Assembly (NCBI GenBank): GCA_003427395.1
Contig: BFEA01000013.1
Location: 6,733,284 to 6,786,729 of the forward strand
From: Chara braunii
Lineage: Eukaryota > Streptophyta > Charophyceae > Charales > Characeae
Length of the DNA: 53,446 nt
Direction: 5' to 3'
The notes under the pieces were generated by a model. It made no database searches. It was given only the letters and a program-made list of their open reading frames with translations, and was not told the origin of the DNA. This document shows, piece after piece, positions 19,468 through 29,044 of the stretch (position 1 is its first letter; each line of letters begins with the position of its first letter). Position numbers and translations under genes: made by a program.

Positions 19468-20324
19468 TCAGCCGCTCTCCTCACTAGAGTCACTCCCTTG
19501 GCTGGTCGTCCCACTACTCTCCTCCGAGCCTCTTCCTTCTTTACTCGATCCTTGTGTCTTACTATCCCCTTCGGACTCCTCGTTAGTCACCGTCCACCAA
19601 GAGTCCCGCAGTTTCTTCTCCTCGCTAGCGGCCAGCGCAAGATTGACAATCTCCAGGTCCGAAATGCCCCTAATCCCTTCTTGCGCGCACCGCCTAAGCA
19701 GGTCTCTATCCACCTCGCCGGCTTGTCCGGAGAATAGGGGTTTGATGAAATCACCTACCAAAGCCCACCACTCAAAATCCGTGAGCTCTAGGGACTCCCA
19801 ACACAGGATGAACAACTCGTGCCCCTTTTCTTCCCCCAGGGGGAATTTCTCAATCACCGGTCCTCTAATTTGGACTCTCCTCACCGCTGCATCGTCAGGG
19901 TAGAGCAATCGGTAGACCCAAGCAGGGATCTTCCAGGTCCGGCTGTGGGCTGCCCGCGGGATCTCTAACCGTCCTCGGTATTCAATCCTTTCTATCTCTC
20001 GCCTTCCGGCCTCTCCTCCTCTCAACCTTCTCAGTCGGTCTCGGGTTCTCTCTGCGATACTCAGAGGGTCCTTTCCTTCTGCCAACTCCGTGGCAAAGAA
20101 CTGCCTGTCGTCTGGAGACAAAAAGATCTCCGCCCTCCGCGTGTGGGTACCCTATCTCGGAACTCTCGAAAAACGGACTAGTGTTTCCTGGCCGTATATT
20201 TTGAAGAATTCCATAGTGACCTCCCCTTCTTCCTCAACCCTAGGGAGGGTCACTCCATACCTAGTTCCCGTCTTCCAGGCCCTTTCCAAGGTTCCGATAG
20301 GGTCCCCCTATCGTACCTAATCAT
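19468..20324 (-). pseudogene. P-family member P1, directly upstream of gag
   Basis: The last 217 codons are open (SPDDRQFFATELAEGKDPL, then RDRLRRL, then SRTWKIPAWVYRLLYPDD, and a Ser/Glu/Gly-rich tail unique to this copy). Upstream, P-family sequence continues across a TAG (after FSRVPR) and a frameshift to MIRYDRGTL at ATG 20324, whose ATGA also ends ORF U. It aligns with P2 (YPSEAVRKVVGPRI versus YPDDAAVRRVQIRGPVI) and with P3. Its position 10 bases from the gag start ties the P family to this retroelement. Confidence 0.55.
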
Positions 20325-20654
20325 TGGCCGGCTCACCCTACTCGAGCCAATCTCTCCGCTGCCTCCACGAGCGAGTCCTCACACCTTCCTCGAGAGCCTT
20401 CGCCCTGCCCGAGAATCGTTCGATGCAATGTGTGCTCGGATTCACCCGACCTGTCCCAGAAGCGTGCCTCTACTAGGTGCACTCTGGCCTCGAGTGGGTT
20501 TCCAAGCCACTTCCTCAAACCTTCCCTCGACCTCTGACAGGGGTTCTCTCCACGTTCTAGAGAACCGCACTCCTCTTGCCCCCCTAATAGCGATTGAAAA
20601 CCTCGCTAAGCGGCTAAGGTAGTCCAGAACCTCCTTTTCCACAGGGCCAGTCAC
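20321..20654 (-). pseudogene. ORF U, frameshifted, unknown
   Basis: Opens at a GTG overlapping the TGA of ORF T: TGPVEKEVLDYLSRLARFS, VRFSRTWREPLSEVEGRFEE. It then needs a one-base shift near 20510 to continue as RKWLGNPLEARVHLVEARFW and LVEAAERLARVG, ending at the TGA shared with the P1 ATG. It is charged and mainly helical by composition. No family was recognised. It may once have been fused with T. Confidence 0.4.
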
Positions 20655-20809
20655 CGGACCTCGACGAGGAAGCTCTTCTCGGCCCTAACCTCTTGGTCCT
20701 CTCCAAGGCCTAGGCCGAGATTCGCTATTCCTACTACCTCGACTTCCGAGCCGTCGTCCTTTGTCTCCAACTCCCAATCTATCGAGCTCGAGGTATAGGT
20801 GGTTCTCAT
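20651..20809 (-). CDS. Small ORF T, unknown
   Basis: 52 codons: MRTTYTSSSIDWELETKDD, GSEVEVVGIANLGLGLGED, ending FLVEVR. It is acidic. The ATG overlaps the stop of ORF S (ATGA at 20809-20806) and the TGA overlaps the GTG of ORF U. It is present only next to copy 2 of the long repeat. Its size and coupling suggest it belongs to the same ORF string. No homologue is recognised. Confidence 0.4.
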   Translation of the reverse strand: MRTTYTSSSIDWELETKDDGSEVEVVGIANLGLGLGEDQEVRAEKSFLVEVR

Positions 20810-21006
20810 GCGTCTCCTCCCCCGGAGAGTAGCTCCTCTTTTAAGTCATCTAGTACCTTGACCACGACAGCCTCTAACAACTTGATCCTCCGCAAGGCTC
20901 TTGGCCTCGCCCTTCTTTCTTCTTCCCAGCAAAGGGCTAATATCCGATATAACTCTGCCCTAACCCTTTATAAACCCACTAGTTCACCGATGTCGGGCTC
21001 ACTCAT
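20806..21006 (-). pseudogene. Small ORF S (copy 2), one in-frame stop
   Basis: 67 codons from ATG 21006 to the TGA shared with ORF T. It reads MSEPDIGELVGL, a TAA, then RVRAELYRILALCWEEERA, LRRIKLLEAVVVKVLDDLK and EELLSGGGDA. It overlaps P2 by 8 bases. Copy 1 also has a TAA here but with different flanking bases, so the two copies were sequenced or evolved separately at this point. Confidence 0.45.
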
Positions 21007-21745
21007 GCCTCAAATTCCTCCGTCGGCAAGCTATAGCTATCCGTATGAGATCCGACGGGTCTAATCCTTCTAACCCTGCTTCACAGATTTTTCCCAGGTA
21101 TCTCCAGGTGATGGTCGAGACCCTTACGTGTTGGCCCCAACCCTCAAAGGCNTAGCCCAGACCCTCTAATGATGACCAATTATCCTCGTATGGACTCTGA
21201 AGGCACCAGGTTAATAGGGAATGCAGGTCCGTCCTTGTGAACNGAAATTGGCTCAGNATCGCGATCCTAGGTCCTACCACCTTCCGAACTGCTTCCGAGG
21301 GATAAATCCGCTCAAGAATAAATNGAGGGACTCCGCCGGGGTCACTGTCGAAAAACCTAGGTATCTCTTCCCAACCTGCGTAGGTCACTCGGCAGACCCT
21401 AGGGTATTCTTCTCGAGGACTCCCTTCTTCCATAAGCTTTTCTAAACGCTCTTGGATCGCCGGTGCGTCCACAAGCGGGTCCTCCCTTAATTTTAAATTG
21501 NGGACCACCTCCAGAAACCCTCCCTTAGAAAGGAACACTGTGGCCTCTCTGACTGCCAACCCTTCTCCGCTGCTCACCGTCGCCCGAACAAATACTCTCC
21601 CTCGGTGTATCTNTGCCACCTCCTTCCGAATGGCCCTTGTCGGGTCCCTCTGACTTTCCTTGGGCAAGGAGACTTGGACAATTTCCCCCTCCTCACTCAC
21701 AGGCTCTATGGAGGCCCAAAGAGTCTCGGGAACCCCCCTTATCAT
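20999..21745 (-). CDS. P-family protein P2 (copy 2), unknown function
   Basis: Base-for-base counterpart of the P2 gene at 4510-5256, an intact 248-codon frame. Here the neighbours are complete: ORF S starts inside its last codons and P5 ends in its start codon. Both of its terminal junctions are therefore coupled, and it lies 1.5 kb upstream of gag on the same strand. The reading frame stays open even though P1, P4 and P5 are broken, which makes P2 and P3 the most credible products of the string. Confidence 0.6.
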   Translation of the reverse strand: MIRGVPETLWASIEPVSEEGEIVQVSLPKESQRDPTRAIRKEVAXIHRGRVFVRATVSSGEGLAVREATVFLSKGGFLEVVXNLKLREDPLVDAPAIQERLEKLMEEGSPREEYPRVCRVTYAGWEEIPRFFDSDPGGVPXFILERIYPSEAVRKVVGPRIAXLSQFXFTRTDLHSLLTWCLQSPYEDNWSSLEGLGXAFEGWGQHVRVSTITWRYLGKICEAGLEGLDPSDLIRIAIACRRRNLRHE

Positions 21746-22536
21746 CGGGCTTCGTACCCCCGCCGGTTAGCCACTTGCTCTTCCCTGAAGAGGCGGGCGT
21801 ACGGGACGTCCACGACGTGAGCTCAGATCCCCTCAAACTCTCTTAATCTCTCAAGTATAGAGGACAGCTCCCCCCTCGGGGGAAACCCCGCGTCCACACA
21901 CCGCGTATAGAGCCAGAATAACCCTGTCGTCCATACCCCAGAATCCCATGCGACTTTAAGTACCGCTACCACCCTTTCCCCCGTGCGACTTTAAGTACCG
22001 CTACCACCGCGTATAGAGCCANAATAACCTTGTCGTCCATACCCCAGAATCCCGTCCTCCCCAGGAATGAGCGTACNAGGAATTGGGGCAGCTCCGCGTG
22101 GAGGACTCCGGACGCACGAGGGACCTCTCCAGGTTCGGTGAAGGACACCTGTGTCCACGACTCGAAGGTCCCCTCTTCGTAATCACCCAGTACCAGGCTG
22201 TTTGCTAACAACCTTGTGGACTCACGATACTCCGTANGGGCCTCTTGGCCTGTTACTAATCCCCTCCACACTTCAGTCCACCTCGTTGAGGAAGATCGTA
22301 GCCCGAATCTCAAGGAAACGACCGAGGTCTGGCGGGCCTCCTCTTTGCACTCCTTCCTTCCAGGTGAGCCTGCGAGTTCGAACCCACACGTAGGCCCCTT
22401 CTCGGATGACTCCGCCTTTCTTAACGCTCATTCAATAAGGTGTCACGCGAGGGTCTCCCGGAATCAAGACTTTACCCGCGTCACTAGCCTCTACTGCCTC
22501 TACCACCCCGTTTTCACTGAGCACAAATCTCACCAT
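21742..22536 (-). pseudogene. P-family member P5 (copy 2), frame-broken
   Basis: Same sequence and same lesions as 5253-6047: a TGA after VTPY, a frameshift, the internal ~104-bp duplication at about 21904-22056, and a TGA after EFEGI. It ends in the ATGA that starts P2. Confidence 0.5.
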
Positions 22537-23200
22537 CTACCAACGCCGTTTTGAAAACCCACCGGCGGTATCTTTCCGGCGAGAGAGTAAAGGGTTCCTC
22601 TAGGGACCCCAATCTCCTAAAAATACCCCAAAGCTTCCCGCGTGGTGGGATACCCTGATCGATACAATGCGTGTACAGCGTCCACATGGCCCCAAAGGGT
22701 AATCCCAAACTCCTCCCTCTTTCCAGGAGTCTCACCACTCTTCCCTCACTCTCTCTTGAGAACACAAAGTTTGGGACCCACACGGTCACAGGGTAACTTG
22801 CCCTTGGGAGTTCACCTGCCCTGGCGAACCTCCCGGCTTTCAACGCCTCAAACTCGACCTCCTTTCGGACCCTATCTATCCACCTCCTCCTGACTTCTCG
22901 AGCCTCCCTGATTAACAAGTCCAGCCCACCCCCTTGGCCCAAGGCCAGGGTTACGATAATCTTCGACCAAGCCTCCGACTTGACGAAGATNACCGAGGTG
23001 ACTTTAAGCCGCANCTCCGCCGTTCTCTCCTCAGCCCCTTCCNATTCTATCCACACGAAATTACCTCCAGCCGTAATCTCCCCTCCTTCCAACCTTCTCC
23101 AATCGGGGATTCTCCCGTTGCTCGGAACCAGGCTACACACCCCTCGTTCTTCTAGAGGGGACTCGATGAACCTACCNACGCCCTGGTCAAATAGAATCAT
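22514..23200 (-). CDS. P-family protein P3 (copy 2), unknown function
   Basis: Counterpart of 6025-6711, an open 228-codon frame. It abuts P4 (TGAATG) and overlaps P5 by 23 bases. Family landmarks are FVWIE, IFVKSEAW, GELPRAS and YRRWVFKTALVDG. Confidence 0.6.
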   Translation of the reverse strand: MILFDQGXGRFIESPLEERGVCSLVPSNGRIPDWRRLEGGEITAGGNFVWIEXEGAEERTAEXRLKVTSXIFVKSEAWSKIIVTLALGQGGGLDLLIREAREVRRRWIDRVRKEVEFEALKAGRFARAGELPRASYPVTVWVPNFVFSRESEGRVVRLLERGRSLGLPFGAMWTLYTHCIDQGIPPRGKLWGIFRRLGSLEEPFTLSPERYRRWVFKTALVDGEICAQ

Positions 23201-23944
23201 TCATTCCACCCTTTGACGCACCCCAAACACCCTTTGGTATCGGTAGTCCCGTCCGCCCTCACGGTCTCTCTCCGACTCAAGAGAGATCCTCTCCCTGATC
23301 TGATCTGCCCTAACCCNGTACAGGANAGGGTTGTCCATGCAATAGGAATAGAACTAGTGGAGCGAGCGAAAGGACAGGCCCCTCCTTCTCTCCCGCCTAG
23401 AAGACCTCACTACTTTTTCGTACGCGCCCCCTTCTCCANACACCCTCCTGAAGACGTAAGAAGGGAAGATAGCCTGGACGCAACCCGCGGCTCGAGGATA
23501 TTCCTCGTCCCGGGCGGAAGTCACCCGCAAGCAGAACGATAGACTATGCTGAAGGGGCACCTCCTCCAAGATCCGCCTCAGGATAGGTTCCGCGCGTAAC
23601 TCCCAGTGGTCCNCCCGATACCACCCTAAGGGCCAGTGGGTGACGTACTCGACCCACNCCTCCCGACTTAGATAGACCGTGCCCTCAGCACGAACCGCCG
23701 CTCGCCGGGCCTTCCCCCNGTTCCTAGGTCTATTCCTAGTTTACCGATATCCTTCCCAAATGCCTACGGCGAATCGTGCCCAAAGAAAGACTCCCTTCTC
23801 AAGTTCCACCCCTCTCTCACGCCCCGCTAGGTATCTCTCCGTCCNATGATCCAAGGGGACACTAAAGCATTCTCGTTCTTTGAGAAGGTCTACCTTCTCG
23901 ATCTTCACTCTGCCGTCTTCTCCGGCTTCTACAATCCTAACCAT
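23201..23944 (-). pseudogene. P-family member P4 (copy 2), two in-frame stops
   Basis: Counterpart of 6712-7455 with the same TAA and TAG. It overlaps the X3 end by 8 bases (ATGGTTAG), linking the X block to the P block. Confidence 0.5.
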
Positions 23945-24308
23945 GCCCCTTCCGACTTTGCACCACCTTCTTAATGACTCCTATCNATACCTTCCACCCG
24001 TCGCACCCGTCGAGATAGGCCTCCGGTATGATCGGGGCGGGCCTCTCACCTCGTCGGAAAGTACGGTAACCTAGAGTATAGAAATACCGGGTCTCGTAGG
24101 CCCCCAGAAGTTCCTTTTCTAGCCGCGCGAGGCCAACAACCTCCTCCCAACTACTAAGAAACCCTTCTCCCAACGTCCCCTCTTCAACGTAGAGGGCGAT
24201 GTCCCAATCTCCGGTCCATAGGAAGAACTTGTAGCACCACACGTCTACTCCCCCACAGTCACCCACGCTGATGCCTCCTGGCTCAAATTCTAAAACCCGT
24301 ACGCTCAT
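23937..24308 (-). CDS. X-family protein X3 (copy 2)
   Basis: Counterpart of 7448-7819, a 123-codon open frame with LEFEPGGIS, LWTGDWDIALYVEEGT, YFYTLGYRTFRRGERPAP and the AYLDG block. One residue is unknown because of an N. Function unknown. Confidence 0.55.
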   Translation of the reverse strand: MSVRVLEFEPGGISVGDCGGVDVWCYKFFLWTGDWDIALYVEEGTLGEGFLSSWEEVVGLARLEKELLGAYETRYFYTLGYRTFRRGERPAPIIPEAYLDGCDGWKVXIGVIKKVVQSRKGHG

Positions 24309-24668
24309 ATGTTCTTTACTATCTCCTCTATAATCGATACTAACACTCTCCACCCGTCTGACCCATCCAGATATGCTTCCGGTACAACCGGGGCGGGTTG
24401 CTCCCCTCGTCGGAAGACTCGGCACCCCAGCGTATAGAAATATTTGATCCCATACCCTCCAACAAAACCCCCTCTCTAGCTGCGCATGGGCAACCGCTTC
24501 CTCCCAACTGTTTAGGAAGGCTTCTCCTTGGTCAGTCCCTTCTTTTACGTAAAGTGCTATATCGAAGTCCCCAGTCCACAGGTAAAAATTGTAGCACCAC
24601 ACATTTACACCCCCACGGCTTCCCCCGCTAATGCCTGCTGGTTCAAACTCCAGAACCTCTAAGCTCAT
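24305..24668 (-). pseudogene. X-family member X2 (copy 2), one frameshift
   Basis: Counterpart of 7816-8179 with the same one-base frameshift, near 24464. It starts in the X1 stop and ends in the X3 start. Confidence 0.5.
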
Positions 24669-25018
24669 AGGCGCCCCACTATTTCTTCTATAATCTTGAC
24701 TAATACTCTCCACCCATCGGACCCGTCGAGATAGGTGTCCGGAATCACCGGCGCAGGCCGACCGCCCCTAGGATAAGTTCGGTACCCTAAGGAGTAGAAG
24801 TAACTGAATCTGTACCCTCGCAGCTCACCTCTAGCCCCACGGGAGTCGTTGACCGCCGCCCCCCATCCGCGGAGGAAATTCTCTCCCTGGTCTCGCCCCT
24901 CTTCTACATAGATAGTCACATCAAAGTCTCCCGTCCACAGGCGGAAGGTATTGGACCACACGTCGACCCACCCATAGCTTCTTACGCTAATCCATTCTGG
25001 GACTGCTGCTAGGCTCAT
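24665..25018 (-). CDS. X-family protein X1 (copy 2)
   Basis: Counterpart of 8176-8529, an intact 117-codon frame. It is the first ORF of the tightly coupled string; upstream of it coding structure becomes unclear for about 600 bases. Confidence 0.55.
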   Translation of the reverse strand: MSLAAVPEWISVRSYGWVDVWSNTFRLWTGDFDVTIYVEEGRDQGENFLRGWGAAVNDSRGARGELRGYRFSYFYSLGYRTYPRGGRPAPVIPDTYLDGSDGWRVLVKIIEEIVGRL

Positions 25019-25635
25019 TCACCCTAATCAACGAGATATAATTTTAGTCCTCCTTCACTATTTGGCCACTCGAGAGACCACCCCTACCCTGCAAGAAGAA
25101 GGTGTCTGTGAGCCCAGCAGGATCAAATGGACCAGAGAAGGAACGCCGTCTCACTCGGCTACCTTCCTGTCCTCTTCCGCTGAGAGGTCCTTCCACTTCC
25201 AGGTATAAGGACTAGCTGCGAACACAGGTTATCCCCGAAGAAGGGTGACAACCCCTCCTCCGGAGTCGGACTGAAGTCACACACCCGTGCCCTACGTCCC
25301 CCACCAAACCGACCCCTAGTCCTAGTTAGCCTATCCGGTACCACGCCTCTACTCGGCCCACCTCAAGCGTGGAATTATCCGGGTCCCCGGACTCGATCCA
25401 CCTATCGATCAGATATCACTAGCCTGTTTACTCCCTCCCGTTCTCCTTCTCGCATCGCGAACCCTTCTCACTTCGATCCCTTCCTTCTTTTCGCCACCGG
25501 CTGACTCTTTTCTCTCTTAGAATCAAAGAATTAGATCGGGGTATCCGAAAAAAAAAGGGTGGGTAAGCAGAGATTTAGGAAGAGTCTCTCAGGTCAGGCA
25601 GATATATATACGCACCTGGTGGTTCTTGAGCCCTT
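25019..25635 (-). other. Degraded coding-like stretch (copy 2)
   Basis: Same content as 8530-9146: fragments of protein-like sequence in several minus-strand frames and no intact ORF. Confidence 0.3.
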
Positions 25636-26211
25636 TCAATATTCGTTTTCGTAGTCCCAATAATCCCCTAGGTCCGAGTCCGAGAAATCGGCGAGGCACC
25701 GGTCTACCCAAGACCCGTCCTCCGACCCCTCGTCCAAGGTACCCCACGTATCCCTAACCTCTTCTTCCCGAGGTAGTTCCNTATCCCCCTCGTTCANAAC
25801 GNCACTTGAGGTTTCCTCGCCCNNTAGTCCCGGAGCCCGAAGCACCACTCTCCTTACCCCCAAGTCCCGAACGGTCTCCGCTTGAGAACTCCGCTCCCNA
25901 GGGGGANGCATGTCTCTCGCGGGCCCCGCACACAACCCTCGCGGGTCGAGAACCGAGAACCCAAAACCTTCCCGCGGAACCCTTTCCGGTGCGGAAGTTG
26001 TNCCTCGTGCGGGTGCCCTCCACAGTCCGTGCGGGTCGAGGATGTTTGGCGACCCCCTTGGATCCCAAATTGATAACGCTCTCAGATCCTCCCGAGTCCC
26101 CCTTTCCTCTCTCACCCTTGAGTCCACTCTCTCTCCCCCGTGTGCGGACCCTATCACACTATTTTCCCTCATGGCTCTTCTTACCGCCCTTTGGTTGCTT
26201 TTCACCCTCAT
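25636..26211 (-). CDS. Acidic-tailed ORF (copy 2), unknown
   Basis: Counterpart of 9147-9722, 191 codons, with a basic start and a tail rich in Asp, Glu and Tyr. Several N bases fall inside, so its sequence is uncertain. Confidence 0.35.
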   Translation of the reverse strand: MRVKSNQRAVRRAMRENSVIGSAHGGERVDSRVREERGTREDLRALSIWDPRGSPNILDPHGLWRAPARXTTSAPERVPREGFGFSVLDPRGLCAGPARDMXPPXERSSQAETVRDLGVRRVVLRAPGLXGEETSSXVXNEGDXELPREEEVRDTWGTLDEGSEDGSWVDRCLADFSDSDLGDYWDYENEY

Positions 26212-26243
26212 TCAAACCCCCACAAGCAAACTGTTTAGCCCNC

Positions 26244-26969
26244 TTAGTCCGTTGATTTTTGGAATAAACACTTNAAAAACATCACATTCCCNAGCAAAGA
26301 CTGACCTGAATCATCTTGGAGCAGCAGGGCCGAAATCGCAAGCGGGGCCGGAGCGGACCTGCAAAAATCGAGAATTCCCGACACCCACAAGCCCTTTGCA
26401 CCCAACAAGCCCGACACCCCTATCCCCATACCGAAACAAGGCCCCAATAGAACCCGCACCCCGATATCAATCAGAAACCCGAATGCCGCCAAGGAAAATA
26501 AGTCGTTGTGAACTGCTACGTAGGCCCGTGAAAAAAGACCCGAAGAAGTGCCCATACCGAAAAACCCGATGCCGGAAAGCCGAACTCTTGACGCCNAAAC
26601 TCCGAAGAAAGTCCTGNCACTACCTGTCACGTCGGTTCTCCTTCACCCGTAGTCCTCGAGCTGGTNGAGGCCGTCGGAGAAANCCTCCCACNGNAACGGC
26701 GCNACTTTGTCGGCTTGTCCTTCCCCCTGTTCCCCCGGTCTCGGATACCTGGGCCTCCAGGGGTCAGGGGCTTGTCTCTTTTCGACTCACTTTCCCGACC
26801 ACCGCCTGATCCGCCTAGACTGCTTTTGGCAGCCCCTGAGCTCCCCTTCGTCATGCCCCTTCTATGCACTTGCCCCGTCCCGGAACCGCGGCCCCGGTCG
26901 GACGTGAAAACCGCTTTCGAAACTCGAGTGGCTCTATCGGTTTGATCCCAGGCTTCGAGGGGCCGGAGT
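26244..26969 (-). other. Two weak low-complexity ORFs (copy 2)
   Basis: Counterpart of 9755-10480, a basic Gly/Ser-rich frame and a hydrophobic Gly-rich frame meeting in a GTGA overlap at 26630-26627. Composition may explain both. Confidence 0.2.
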
Positions 26970-26989
26970 AACTTTCAGATCACAGGCCC

Positions 26990-28175
26990 CCCCCTTCGCT
27001 AGGCAGGCTAGTTCCTGCCCTGCAAGTCAGGTCACGCACAGACTGTTCNCGGAGTCTTCAGATTGAGATATCCAGACAACGAACAACCTGTTTCCGGGAC
27101 NTCCGTCCAGGANTGACTTTCGGATTGCGAGAAGGACGNCCTCCTGGACTTCGGGTTTGGGCTGAAAGATAGATCGCAAACAGGCCAACTCCGGGGCTTT
27201 AGATTAGGACTGCCATTCCAGTCTGCGAGCAGATTGATTNCGGAACCCCAGAATAAGTCCAATGCTCAGAGGGCGAACTAATGGAGCCCTCGACCAGGTA
27301 AGTATTCAAATNGTGGACAGACCNATCCCGGGTCTTCGGATCGGGACAGACCTTCTAGTTGCCAACTGTTTTGCCCCGAATTTCAGAATAAGACCGGTGC
27401 ACATACNGAGTTGGGAATTTCAGATCAGGGATTGCATTCTAATAGCAGACAGACTGGCTNCGNAACTTAGGAACGGGACCAACGCTCAGAAAGCGAATAG
27501 GTTGATTTCGAAACTTCAGAACAAGGNCAGNGCTCAGAGAGCGGATAGATTGATTACGGAGCTTCTGAACAANACCTTGCGAACAGATTGACTCTGGAAC
27601 TTTGGAACAGGACCTATTCTCAAAGAGCGAACAGATTGTCTCTGGAACTTCAGAACATGGCCAACGCTCAGGGAGCAAACTGATTAATCCTGGAANCTTA
27701 GAACCAGACCAACTCTCAAAGANCGAACAGACNTACCCCCGAATTTCAGAATAAGACTTATGCACATAGCGAGAACAGACGGAGTCGGGAATTTCAGATC
27801 GGTGCTTGCATACTAATAGCAGACAGACTGACTCCGGAGCTCCGGGTTGGGACTGACATTCAAGTTGCGAACAAATCGACTCCAGAACTTAGGAACGAGA
27901 CCAACGCTCAGAGAGCGAATGGGTTGATTCCGAAAATTCAGAACAAGACCAGCGCTCAAAGAGCGAATAGATTGACTCCAGAACTTCTGAACAAGACCAA
28001 CGCTCCAGGAGCAAACAGATTGATTCCAGAACTCCAGAACAAGACCTTTGCGAAAAGATTGACTCTGGAACTTTGGAACATGACCAACTCTCAGAGAACG
28101 AACAAACTTTCTCCCGTATTTCAGAATAAGACCTATACACACAGCGAGATCAGACAGAGTCGGGAATTTCAGTAG
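26990..28175. repeat. 48-bp satellite with higher-order structure
   Basis: Tandem units of 48 bases with the pattern AACTTCAGAACAAGACCAAC, then GCTCAGAGAGCGAACAGATT, then GACTCCGG, clearest at 27460-28175. Units differ by 10-30 percent, and some are about 38 bases long. A second period of about 424 bases exists: the unit AACTTAGGAACG..GACCAACG occurs at about 27463 and 27887, each followed by the same order of unit types. The first four or five units (to 27239) are also in copy 1 (10501-10750). 48 is a multiple of three, which explains long 16-residue repeat frames on the minus strand; they are not proposed as genes. Confidence 0.85.
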
Positions 28176-28921
28176 GCCAAGAGCGACTAGCACCTCCCCA
28201 CTCGACAACTCTCTCCTTCGTCTCCCCGCATGGTCTTCTTCCACACCCTTTCCCTTTCTACCTTCCTGCCCCTCCCTCTCTCTCTCTCTCTCTCCGTGAG
28301 GGAGTTTTGACCAAGAACTTCGAAGGATGCGACTCCTAGTTTAGCCCGTCGAAGTTAGAGCGAGATAATACCCCACGACGACGCACAACCCCAAACCAAA
28401 GTAACGAGGTCGCCCAAACGAAGGCTTGGATTATAATGAAGTCGCCCAAACGAGGTTAGCTCGAGAGAAAGGGCCGCTGTAGAGGCGGCTTAATAGGTGA
28501 AGCGCAAGCGAAGTGACACCGCGAGGCGACAAAGGGGCTCAATTGTAGCGGCTCGAAAGGAGAAGCCCGCGCGAGGAAAAGCCTCGGCTTGGCCGGCTTA
28601 GTTCACGCGCGGAGTTGCCCCCTGGCCCGACCGAGGTGCCCGTTTGAGGAACCGCAGCCGAAGTGAAAGCTGCTGCGAACAAGCCGACTCGGTCAAGGGA
28701 GCACTGCGAAGCTCTTACCCGGCACAAGGGGCGTACCCGACCCCCCCTTTTTTATCTTTCTCTCCCTCTCTTCCTCGCCCTTACTCTCTCTCGAGCTTTC
28801 TCGTACTGACGGCTTCTCTTCCCCCTCCCTCTCCGCTCTCTCTCCTTCTCTAGTCGCCTATGGCCGCGCTTCACCATCACTCCACATCTCCCCTTTCCCC
28901 TCTCTCATAGATTATGGTCGC
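28176..28921. other. No gene seen; pyrimidine-rich ends
   Basis: Contains CT runs at 28262-28300 and 28750-28855 and, between them, GC-rich sequence with the direct repeat GTCGCCCAAACGA (about 28410 and 28442). No recognisable coding or RNA gene. Confidence 0.4.
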
Positions 28922-29044
28922 CCAGTACTATAACGTCTCCTAGTGCGTGAACTTTTCCTAATCGAAATGCGACGTTTGGAAAAATGACAAACGTCGCATT
29001 TCGATTAGGAAAAGTTCACGCACTAGGAGACGTTATAGTACTGG
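28922..29044. repeat. Perfect 56-bp inverted repeat (fold-back) at an element breakpoint
   Basis: 28922-28977 is the exact reverse complement of 28989-29044, with an 11-base loop (GGAAAAATGAC). The right arm and loop are normal protease-region sequence of family B (TNVAFRLGKVHALGDVIVLD); the left arm is an inverted duplicate of it. Homology to the element ends at the left edge. Confidence 0.97.

Larger units (their letters stand above)
20836..27239. repeat. Long direct repeat, copy 2 (6.4 kb)
   Basis: Counterpart of 4347-10750. Unlike copy 1, it is continuous downstream on the minus strand with P1, gag and pol, and upstream with the 48-bp satellite. This is therefore the copy that shows the element layout. 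An N at 27240 marks the point where copy 1 runs into its gap. Confidence 0.95.

Noticed and set aside
19468-25018. Bacterial contamination as the source of the overlapping ORF string
   Set aside because: The string runs without a break into eukaryotic Ty3 gag-pol, and no ribosome-binding sites or bacterial protein families were seen.
27246-28175. CRISPR-like array in the regularly spaced repeats
   Set aside because: Units are contiguous 48-mers with no unique spacers, sit in a eukaryotic transposon context and show satellite-type divergence.
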